A DNA stretch of 43,409 bases from positions 1 through 43,409 of the forward strand of contig CANPXY010000002.1 of the NCBI GenBank assembly GCA_947587115.1, written 5' to 3'. Numbering within the stretch: position 1 is the first letter of the stretch; each line of letters opens with the position of its first letter. The notes under the pieces were generated by a model. That model was given only the letters and a program-made list of their open reading frames with translations, ran no database searches and was not told the origin of the DNA. Shown in pieces: positions 16,906 through 23,726 of the stretch. The DNA is from an uncultured Bacilli bacterium (GTDB taxonomy: Bacteria > Bacillota_I > Bacilli_A > RF39 > UBA660). The position numbers and the translations under genes are program-made.

Positions 16906-18006
16906 ATGAGGGAAAATATATTTGATCAGTTGGATTTCGGACCATTTCAACCGTTGCTTCAAAATGATGATATTACCGATATTTCTTATAGCAACAATGG
17001 CCAGGTTTGGGTACGCTCATTAACCCAAGGCTCCATTCGAGTAACGGTCGATGGTCTTACCAACGAGTTTGTAGAAAAACTTGCTTTTCAGTGTTCCAAT
17101 GTAATGGGGACGACATTTAACAATGCCAAACCTTTCTTGGATGCGGAAAGTACTGAACTTCGTCTCAACTTTGTTCATGAATCGATTGCCACGAACGGAA
17201 TTGCTTTGGTTATACGTAAGACTCCGGCAAAGATTCGACTTGAAAAAGAGAAGTTGTTGGAAGAAGAGTATGTACCTTTGGACATTCATGATTTCCTATT
17301 GAAGTGTGTCGAAGGGCATTGCAATGTGATCGTCAGTGGAGAAACTGGTTCTGGTAAGACCGAGTTTGTCAAATATCTAGCGAGTCATACGAAGACCAAT
17401 GAGAAGATTATTACGATCGAAGATACGCTGGAATTACATCTAGATCGCATCTTCCCAGAACGTGATATCGTGGCGATGAAAACAAACAATGTCGCTTCTT
17501 ATACCGATGTTTTGGTGACCTGTATGCGTCAAAATCCAAAATGGATTTTGCTATCAGAGGTACGTAGTGCAGAGGCTGTCAGTGCCGTTCGTAACTCTAT
17601 TTCTTCAGGACATAATATTCTATCGACGATCCACGCTGACAAAGCGAGTGCGATTCCTTATCGTATGTATAGTTTGATGGAGACCGATCTCGATGTCAAT
17701 CAGTTCTTGTCGACCATCTATCGTTACATTCAGTTGGGAGTTCATATCAAAGCTTACTACAGTCCCAAATATCAGAAATTTCATCGTGAGATCGACGAAG
17801 TAGTAGAGTTTTATGTCGATCAAGACAATCAACCACAGTGTAGAACACTCTATCAAAAATTTTTTGAGGGAAAACCGATCGTTCAATCCCCAAGTAAATT
17901 TTTAACAGAATACTTGGCCAATCAAAATATCAAATTAGAGCCAATCAAAGAATCTATTCCCGATTCTTTAAACGAGGAAGCAGGAGCAGTTGAAGAATTG
18001 ATTTAA
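16906..18006 (+). CDS. cpaF: CpaF/TadA-family secretion ATPase
   Basis: A 366-residue type II/IV secretion (GspE/VirB11 superfamily) ATPase. Walker A GETGSGKT is at 145-152 (Lys151), the Asp box IEDTLE at 171-176, the Walker B-like WILLSEVR at 213-220 and the His box HNILSTIHAD at 236-245. The N-terminal domain (1-125) has the CpaF-like DISYSNNGQVWV strand. Such hexamers power polymerisation of Tad/Flp pili with TadB and TadC, whose genes follow directly. VirB11 of type IV secretion systems belongs to the same superfamily and the downstream T4SS genes include no other VirB11, so this ATPase could serve both. That is a hypothesis. The C-terminal 50 residues are acidic and probably disordered. 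Confidence 0.95.
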   Translation: MRENIFDQLDFGPFQPLLQNDDITDISYSNNGQVWVRSLTQGSIRVTVDGLTNEFVEKLAFQCSNVMGTTFNNAKPFLDAESTELRLNFVHESIATNGIALVIRKTPAKIRLEKEKLLEEEYVPLDIHDFLLKCVEGHCNVIVSGETGSGKTEFVKYLASHTKTNEKIITIEDTLELHLDRIFPERDIVAMKTNNVASYTDVLVTCMRQNPKWILLSEVRSAEAVSAVRNSISSGHNILSTIHADKASAIPYRMYSLMETDLDVNQFLSTIYRYIQLGVHIKAYYSPKYQKFHREIDEVVEFYVDQDNQPQCRTLYQKFFEGKPIVQSPSKFLTEYLANQNIKLEPIKESIPDSLNEEAGAVEELI

Positions 18007-18022
18007 GAAAGGAGATGATCCT

Positions 18023-18916
18023 ATGGAATTGTTTATTTTGCTTTTCATAGCTGTATTTATTGTCTTATATCGAAACTACAAAGGGCAAAATGTATACAAG
18101 TATATTGTCGAGCAAGTACAGGTTGCGTATGATAAGTTTGCACCATATTCTTTTAAAGTCGTACGTGAGAAGACGAAAGAGTTGGGGCAAGAGTATACCG
18201 CACGACAATATTTGATCCAAGTGATTCTCTTTGCTGGTTTTGCGGGTATCGTTTCTTACATTTATTTCTATAATCTCTTTATATCATTACTTTATATCGT
18301 CGTTACGGTGGCCTTCATTCCATATCTTGCTTATTTACGTTGTAAGAGGGTCTATAGTGAATTTATCTTTGAGCAAGTGCAAGTTTATACGACCAATACC
18401 ATTATGGAGTTCGCTACTACGCAGTCTTTTGTCAAATCTTTAGAGGGTGTCCGCAATTCTGGAGTACTTGAAGATCCAGTACTTTCGGATGTCAGCTATA
18501 TGATCGAACTCGCTTATAAAAATGGCAGTATCGACGAATCGGTCGAATACATGAATCAAAAGTATCCGTACTACATTGTTAAAAACATGCATCAGTTGTT
18601 CTTACAGATTACCAAAGAAGGAGCACGCGATACAGGAGAGAGCTTAGATAATATGCAACTTGACATCGATATGCTCGTTGAAAGTGTCTATCGCGATCGT
18701 ATCGAAAGAGCAACTTTCCACAAGTCGTTCTTGCGTTATGGAGTCATGTTGTTCCTGATGGTAATGTTGGTACAGTATCTATTGGGAAGAGAAAGTTACA
18801 TTGCGCTTTTAAATCGTTGGTATATTCAGCTTCTTTTACATGCGGTATTAATTATCAATAGTTATTTCCTTCTCAAGGGAGAAAAATATTATAACGAGAA
18901 TGTGGGGGCTGAATAA
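18023..18916 (+). CDS. tadB: TadB-like inner-membrane platform protein
   Basis: A 297-residue GspF-superfamily protein: an N-terminal helix (about 3-17), a cytoplasmic helical stretch, two adjacent transmembrane helices (about 63-105), a central cytoplasmic T2SSF-like domain (about 110-235, with FEQVQVYTTNTIMEFATTQS and a DTGESLDNMQLDIDMLVESV helix) and two C-terminal helices. TadB pairs with TadC to anchor the CpaF motor in the membrane. AAGGAG lies upstream of ATG 18023, 16 bases after cpaF. The last base of its TAA is the first base of the next ATG. Confidence 0.85.
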   Translation: MELFILLFIAVFIVLYRNYKGQNVYKYIVEQVQVAYDKFAPYSFKVVREKTKELGQEYTARQYLIQVILFAGFAGIVSYIYFYNLFISLLYIVVTVAFIPYLAYLRCKRVYSEFIFEQVQVYTTNTIMEFATTQSFVKSLEGVRNSGVLEDPVLSDVSYMIELAYKNGSIDESVEYMNQKYPYYIVKNMHQLFLQITKEGARDTGESLDNMQLDIDMLVESVYRDRIERATFHKSFLRYGVMLFLMVMLVQYLLGRESYIALLNRWYIQLLLHAVLIINSYFLLKGEKYYNENVGAE

Positions 18917-19698
18917 TGGAAGTATTTATTGTCGGTGCAATTCTCATCTTTATTTTGGTTTATAACAAGACGATCGATAAAGATAAATTTATTAAAGATA
19001 ACGACCCTTACTTTAAATTGTTAAAAGAAGATGACTATGATTTCTTGTGTTATGCCAAATACGGAGATGCGATCGATGTAGAGGTGTTGTTTAAGAAAAG
19101 ATTGTCCAGTGCCTTTATTGTTGCGGTAGCGTTCTTGTTAATCTTTCTTACGAATTTATCTTTGCTCAATGTGACGATTGCCGTAGCGGTCGGTTATATT
19201 ACCTTTAAATCACAGTACTTTAATTTAAAAAAATATTATAAAGCTCATCTTCATGAGATCGATATCATGTTGCCTTATTATTTGAAAAGTTTGGAGATTT
19301 TGGTCCAGCATTACACTGTTCCAGTAGCGATTGGAAAGAGTATTCCGGATGCACCTGATATCTTCAAACCAGGATTAAAGCAGTTGATCGAAAAAATTGA
19401 TGCTGGAGATTCTAGTATCGATCCATATATGGAATTTGCGAATCTTTATCCAGTACGTGATTCGATGCGAATGATGCGTCTTTTGTATCGTCTTGGAATT
19501 GGTTCTCAAGAAAAGAAACAAGAACGTCTGTTGATGTTTTCTAGGACTGTATCGAACCTTCAAAATAAGGCTCGGGAAACGAAATATAAAGAACGCTTGA
19601 ACTTCATGGAAAATCAGACGATGATCATGTTGGTTGTAACAGGTGTCGGCGTCATGTTGATCATTTTAATTTCCATGATGATGATGTTTCAGTTTTAG
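18916..19698 (+). CDS. tadC: TadC-like inner-membrane platform protein
   Basis: A 260-residue paralogue-like partner of the preceding gene with the same plan: an N-terminal helix, a pair of helices at about 64-96, a cytoplasmic T2SSF-like domain (LHEIDIMLPYYLKSLEILVQ, then RMMRLLYRLG) and a C-terminal helix (about 236-258). It starts within the TAATG junction, so translation is coupled. TadB/TadC pairs are diagnostic of Tad (type IVc) pilus loci. It is the last gene of the 8965 operon, followed by a strong terminator. Confidence 0.85.
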   Translation: MEVFIVGAILIFILVYNKTIDKDKFIKDNDPYFKLLKEDDYDFLCYAKYGDAIDVEVLFKKRLSSAFIVAVAFLLIFLTNLSLLNVTIAVAVGYITFKSQYFNLKKYYKAHLHEIDIMLPYYLKSLEILVQHYTVPVAIGKSIPDAPDIFKPGLKQLIEKIDAGDSSIDPYMEFANLYPVRDSMRMMRLLYRLGIGSQEKKQERLLMFSRTVSNLQNKARETKYKERLNFMENQTMIMLVVTGVGVMLIILISMMMMFQF

Positions 19699-19702
19699 TA
19701 AA

Positions 19703-19728
19703 AAGAAGCAAAAAATTGCTTCTTTTTT
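19703..19728 (+). terminator. Terminator of the Tad operon
   Basis: Perfect 9-bp stem AAGAAGCAA (19703-19711) and TTGCTTCTT (19716-19724), AAAA loop, T-run to 19728. Confidence 0.92.
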
Positions 19729-19779
19729 GGTCTTTCAAATTTAAAAATTTGTCAACAAAAGTAAACTCTAGTAATTTTA

Positions 19780-19808
19780 TTGTAAAAAAATAGGTTTTTT
19801 GTTATACT
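19780..19808 (+). promoter_or_regulatory. Promoter for the pilin-like/TadZ operon
   Basis: -35 TTGTAA (19780-19785), 17-base spacer, -10 TATACT (19803-19808). GAAGGGAG at about 19825-19832 is the nearest ribosome binding site, rather far (13 bases) from ATG 19846. Confidence 0.7.
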
Positions 19809-19845
19809 AATAATAGAAAAAATAGAAGGGAGTAGATGTTATAAT

Positions 19846-20031
19846 ATGAAAGCAGCATCTGGAGAATTAAGTTTAACTGTAATTACAATTATTGCCATAG
19901 GAGCAGTGATCGGGTTCTTTTGGTTGTTATGGCCAAGAATTCAAAATTCAATTACAGGTCAATGGGATGATATTAGTAATTCACAACCTACGACTACTAC
20001 TTATATTGTACCATTTGAACATATTCAGTAA
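19846..20031 (+). CDS. Small pilin-like protein, candidate major Tad pilin
   Basis: A 61-residue protein of the size of Flp pilins (typically 50-80 residues). A very short leader, MKAASG, is followed by a Glu and a long hydrophobic helix (LSLTVITIIAIGAVIGFFWLL), then a hydrophilic tail rich in Thr and Ser. The G-E junction followed by a hydrophobic stretch recalls prepilin or class III leaders, although the Glu is not at the canonical +5 position. It has its own promoter, as expected for a subunit made in excess, and precedes a TadE-like and a TadZ-like gene. No prepilin peptidase gene is visible in the window, so processing is uncertain. The major pilin role is inferred. Confidence 0.65.
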   Translation: MKAASGELSLTVITIIAIGAVIGFFWLLWPRIQNSITGQWDDISNSQPTTTTYIVPFEHIQ

Positions 20032-20055
20032 CATAATAAGGAAGGTGAAGTATAG

Positions 20056-20526
20056 ATGAAGGAAGCCATTGGTGGAACAGTAACCATTGCCATCATCATC
20101 GTGTTTTTATTGTTGATTAATGGTTATTTGGCCTTTTCTGTCAACTATACAAAGGCCTTTCGTGTAAAAAATGAAATTATCAGTTTGATTGAACAGCATG
20201 AGGGGCATACTCAGAGTGCCCAGGAAGAGATTCAGGCATATTTGCGAAAAATTCATTATACTGAGATTTCTGATCAGTATTTTAATAACGTAGAAGATGG
20301 ATATACCTGTTATCGTGGCTTTGGCTACTGTATTAAATATACCAATGCCGGTGGAACAAGCAGTAAGGATGAGACTTTTAGGGGAACTTATTATAGTGTC
20401 ATCACCTTTGTTCAAATTGATATCCCTATACTCAATCGTATTTTTCCTTTGATGAATATCTTTCAGGTAAAAGGGGAAACTAAAATGATCTACAGTTCTG
20501 GAACAGATAGTGGACTTGAAACATAG
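20056..20526 (+). CDS. TadE-like minor pilin / pseudopilin
   Basis: A 156-residue protein. The N-terminus is almost entirely a hydrophobic helix (GGTVTIAIIIVFLLLINGYL, about 6-25) that leads into a long amphipathic helix (KAFRVKNEIISLIEQHEG) and a small domain with a Cys pair (YTCYRGFGYC). The C-terminal strand FQVKGETKMIY is reminiscent of TadE/TadF proteins. GGAAGGTG (20041-20048) precedes the ATG. It lies 24 bases after the small pilin-like gene and 15 before the TadZ-like gene. A pseudopilin that primes or caps the pilus is the best guess. Confidence 0.7.
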   Translation: MKEAIGGTVTIAIIIVFLLLINGYLAFSVNYTKAFRVKNEIISLIEQHEGHTQSAQEEIQAYLRKIHYTEISDQYFNNVEDGYTCYRGFGYCIKYTNAGGTSSKDETFRGTYYSVITFVQIDIPILNRIFPLMNIFQVKGETKMIYSSGTDSGLET

Positions 20527-20541
20527 GAAAAGGGTGGTTTA

Positions 20542-21522
20542 ATGAACGTCATAATTGCCAATCAACAAAGAGATATCTTGGCGGGGTTAGATATCGATAT
20601 TATCAAAAGTATCAATGGAGAGTTTGATGCGGACGAAATTGTGAGCATGTTTAAAAACTTTTTCTTTGGTAGAATGATCATTGATGTTACCGCCATTAAA
20701 GATTATCAAAATGTTCAAAATTTACAGAAGATTTCTATGAATTTAGATGTAGAAAAAATCATTCTTTTGTTTCCCAATACACCCGAGGTCTCTTCCTCCG
20801 GATTTTTATCAAAGATTATTTCGATGGGGTACTACAACTTTACGACCAATTTAGAGGGATTAAAATACTTGCTAGATCATCCCAATAGTTATAAAGATGT
20901 TGCACATATTCAACAGTTCAATGAACTTTCGGATACCGTGGTCGAAAAAGTTATCAGTGGTAATCATATTCTTGGTATTAAGAATGTGACGGATCATGCA
21001 GGAAGTACCACTTTGATCTATATGCTCAAAAAAGAGTTAGAGAATACGTTTTCAATGAGCGTCGTAGCTTTAGAAGTTGGGAGAAATGATTTTGCCTATT
21101 TTAATGAAAAGAATATGTTTTCTATTCAACCAGAGCAGTTTGCCATGGAATTATTGAAACATAAAGATGCCGACGTCATCTTAGTAGATCTCAATGAGTG
21201 TGAAGATGATGCAGCATGTCATGATGTTCTCTATCTAATTGAGCCAACTTCAATCAAACTGAACAAATTGATGAGAAAAAATCGTACAATTTTTGAGAAA
21301 TTAAAAGGTAAAAAAATTGTTCTTAATAAAAGTTTATTGAGCAATAGTGATATTATGGATTTTGAATATGAATCTAAATCAAAAGTATATTACAATTTGC
21401 CACCAGTAAATGAACGAAATAGAAACAACATCTTTCATGGGCTACTCAGCAAACTTGGAATTGTGAACGTGAAAGAAAATAAAGAAGAAAAAGGTAAAAT
21501 ATTAGGATTATTTAAATTTTAA
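20542..21522 (+). CDS. TadZ/CpaE-like ParA-superfamily protein with degenerate P-loop
   Basis: A 326-residue protein. An N-terminal receiver-like half (about 1-125) contains FPNTPEVSSSGFLSKIISMGYYNF, like the atypical receiver domain of CpaE/TadZ. The second half is MinD/ParA-like but its P-loop reads DHAGSTTLIY, keeping the Gly-Ser-Thr-Thr while lacking the usual signature Lys. A VILVDLNEC strand corresponds to Walker A'/B. TadZ proteins place the Tad machine at a cell pole or patch, and several are atypical ATPases. It is the last gene of this operon; the VirB2-like gene has a separate promoter 30 bases downstream. Confidence 0.75.
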   Translation: MNVIIANQQRDILAGLDIDIIKSINGEFDADEIVSMFKNFFFGRMIIDVTAIKDYQNVQNLQKISMNLDVEKIILLFPNTPEVSSSGFLSKIISMGYYNFTTNLEGLKYLLDHPNSYKDVAHIQQFNELSDTVVEKVISGNHILGIKNVTDHAGSTTLIYMLKKELENTFSMSVVALEVGRNDFAYFNEKNMFSIQPEQFAMELLKHKDADVILVDLNECEDDAACHDVLYLIEPTSIKLNKLMRKNRTIFEKLKGKKIVLNKSLLSNSDIMDFEYESKSKVYYNLPPVNERNRNNIFHGLLSKLGIVNVKENKEEKGKILGLFKF

Positions 21523-21552
21523 TGTCAAAAATGTAAAGATTATAGGAAAACA

Positions 21553-21581
21553 TTGACATTTCTTTAAAAAAAAGATATTAT
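21553..21581 (+). promoter_or_regulatory. Strong promoter for the VirB2-like gene
   Basis: Perfect -35 TTGACA (21553-21558), 17-base spacer, -10 TATTAT (21576-21581). GTGAGGT at 21594-21600 precedes ATG 21608. Confidence 0.85.
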
Positions 21582-21607
21582 GGAGTTATGAAAGTGAGGT
21601 ATTTTGT

Positions 21608-21949
21608 ATGTCAAGTTTATTTCAAATATTAGATAATTGTGAAGGATTGGCACCAATTGTTCGTTTTGTTAAATTAGGTATTTTCCCAATTATTCAAATT
21701 GGTATTCCAATTATCTTAATTATCATGGGATCTATCGATTTAGGAAAAGCAGTATTATCTAGCGATGATAAAGCCATCAAAGCAGCACAGGGTGCATTGG
21801 TGAAAAGAGCTATTGCAGCAGTAGCAGTGTTCTTTGTTGTAACGATTGTCCAATTACTCTTTGGTCTATTCGCTAGTTCAGGCGCCGACGATTCCGAGAC
21901 TATCACGGGAACTGGCGATTGGTGGTCTTGTTGGAACGATATTCGTTAA
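21608..21949 (+). CDS. VirB2/TrbC-like small membrane protein
   Basis: A 113-residue protein with two main hydrophobic helices (about 22-45, FPIIQIGIPIILIIMG, and about 68-90, AIAAVAVFFVVTIVQLLF) joined by a charged loop, DLGKAVLSSDDKAIKAAQ. Size and topology match VirB2/TrbC-type T4SS pilins. The same domain occurs at the C-terminus of the next gene's product (GALDFGKAVIASDQDALKKAQ). It is monocistronic, with a near-consensus promoter and an immediate terminator, which fits a subunit made in large amounts. Assignment rests on topology, neighbours and the internal homology; I cannot confirm it by search. Confidence 0.7.
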   Translation: MSSLFQILDNCEGLAPIVRFVKLGIFPIIQIGIPIILIIMGSIDLGKAVLSSDDKAIKAAQGALVKRAIAAVAVFFVVTIVQLLFGLFASSGADDSETITGTGDWWSCWNDIR

Positions 21950-21953
21950 AGTC

Positions 21954-21985
21954 AAAAATAGCAAAAATATTTTGCTATTTTTTTT
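21954..21985 (+). terminator. Terminator of the VirB2-like gene
   Basis: Perfect 13-bp stem AAAAATAGCAAAA (21954-21966) and its complement (21970-21982) with an ATA loop, followed by more T. Confidence 0.93.
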
Positions 21986-22000
21986 ATTCTCTGCTATACT
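21972..22000 (+). promoter_or_regulatory. Promoter of the T4SS operon, embedded in the preceding terminator
   Basis: -35 TTGCTA (21972-21977) lies in the descending arm of the terminator hairpin; -10 TATACT is at 21995-22000 with a 17-base spacer. GAGGAG at 22020-22025 serves the ATG at 22034. Confidence 0.65.
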
Positions 22001-22033
22001 TAATGTAGATTAGTATATCGAGGAGTGAATGGT

Positions 22034-23716
22034 ATGAAATTCAACAAATTTTTATTTGGAATAATTGTTGTTTTGAGTGTGTTCTTTATTGGAAATAGGA
22101 ATGTAGATGCCACAAGTTACCGGTATTGTGAGTATCGTATTGATGCTGGTACGCTATATGGAGACGAAGGAAAAACACTTCCCCATCCTTCTTATGTTCA
22201 TATTATGTTAAAAAACGGACACCTTGTTTCTATGTCTATAGCTGACTGGTTTAAAAATGAATATGAATACTATGAAAGGTTGGTACTGTCGCGGCAGACC
22301 ACTACTGCAAACGATCGATATGACTTTAAAATATGGCTTGATATTTTTGAAAGACAGCTTGATCATTGTCCACAAACGTTAAAAGCTAAAAGAGCCTACA
22401 ATCTTCGAGACAATAATGACGATATACATGGTGAATTCACGTTAAAAAAAACTGTCGATACCTCGTATTCAACAAACTTACAGCCTCTTTCGTGTTCTTA
22501 TAAAGTTGAGTCGACTATAGAGGGTGCTTTAATTCCGTATCATAATGATGGCGACAAGCGTGTTAACAATAATATCACATTTACTTTTACATTTGATGAT
22601 CTTGAGCACCCTAGTGTTTCGGTAGAGGGAGATTATGAAAGTGATACTACTTCATTCAATAATACACTTCTTGCTGTTATAAATGAAAAAAGTTACTTGA
22701 CAGAAAGAAGACTTAAAAACCAAACGGTTGATGATGAATGGATTTATAGTTCTTATGTATATTTATTGGACGCGCTAAAAAATAGAGAATGTCCTGCCTA
22801 TGTAACTTATTATAAAAAGTGGGGTTATTATATTTCAAGTGGTCCAATTGGCTTGCAGGAAAGTCATCCTCCAGATCTAGCCGGGCAAGATCAACAATAT
22901 TCAATATATAAACCTGATTATTCCAATTATTGTAAAGAGAAAAAGGGCAAGTATGATAATGTATTAAATCAATTAGACAGTTCTATTCTAGGATCGACCG
23001 GTACTCGTACGGGTACAATTCCTAAAATTGAATCAGAATTAGATACTTATATAGCAAACAAAAATTTGACACAAGAAAAATATGAAGAATTTAAAAATGA
23101 GCTTTCATCGATAGAAAAAGGTTTAAGTGGGGAAACAGGCAGCCCTTATGCGATTTTAGGGGACATAGAAACAGACTTTAAACAAGATACTGGAAGATGT
23201 TATGAATATGATCCTGATTATTATACAAAAATGACAAATGCTGTTGAAGCATTAAGAGATAAGATCAGTGGATCTAGTGATATTTATAAAAAGTTGCAAA
23301 ACGCCATTCAAGATTCAACTGCTCTTACACAAGAACAAAAAGAAGCAAATCAATTAAGCTTACAACAACTAATGGAGCAAATTAACGAAGGATTTAAAAA
23401 ACTTAAGTTAAGTAATATTGATCAAAAACAAGATTGTACGTCTATTTTTAATTTTGATACACCAGGTAGTTTTGGTTCAATGTTACAAAGTTTGTTCAAC
23501 ATGGTTAAGATTATTGCACCAATTTTAGTTATTTTATTTGGTGCACTAGATTTTGGTAAGGCAGTAATTGCATCTGATCAAGATGCGTTGAAAAAAGCAC
23601 AATCCAATTTTGTAAAAAGGTGTATTGCAGCAGTTGCATTGTTCTTTTTACCAATGCTTATTAATTTGATATTAGAAATAATAGATTCGAATTTTACAAG
23701 TTGTAATTTAAAATAG
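22034..23716 (+). CDS. Secreted coiled-coil protein fused to a VirB2-like membrane domain
   Basis: A 560-residue protein. ATG 22034 is chosen over GTG 22025 because GAGGAG (22020-22025) is correctly spaced. A signal sequence (about 1-28, ending NVDA) leads to an outside domain of about 290 residues with several Cys. A mostly helical stretch follows (about 300-460, with KYEEFKNELSSIEKG and QKEANQLSLQQLMEQ). The C-terminal region (about 480-555) has two hydrophobic helices around DFGKAVIASDQDALKKAQ, clearly the same domain as the 113-residue protein upstream. It may be an anchored stalk or a specialised VirB2-type subunit. It is first in the T4SS operon, 10 bases before virB6. I know no named family with this fusion. 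Confidence 0.7.
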   Translation: MKFNKFLFGIIVVLSVFFIGNRNVDATSYRYCEYRIDAGTLYGDEGKTLPHPSYVHIMLKNGHLVSMSIADWFKNEYEYYERLVLSRQTTTANDRYDFKIWLDIFERQLDHCPQTLKAKRAYNLRDNNDDIHGEFTLKKTVDTSYSTNLQPLSCSYKVESTIEGALIPYHNDGDKRVNNNITFTFTFDDLEHPSVSVEGDYESDTTSFNNTLLAVINEKSYLTERRLKNQTVDDEWIYSSYVYLLDALKNRECPAYVTYYKKWGYYISSGPIGLQESHPPDLAGQDQQYSIYKPDYSNYCKEKKGKYDNVLNQLDSSILGSTGTRTGTIPKIESELDTYIANKNLTQEKYEEFKNELSSIEKGLSGETGSPYAILGDIETDFKQDTGRCYEYDPDYYTKMTNAVEALRDKISGSSDIYKKLQNAIQDSTALTQEQKEANQLSLQQLMEQINEGFKKLKLSNIDQKQDCTSIFNFDTPGSFGSMLQSLFNMVKIIAPILVILFGALDFGKAVIASDQDALKKAQSNFVKRCIAAVALFFLPMLINLILEIIDSNFTSCNLK

Positions 23717-23726
23717 GAGGTTTAAT

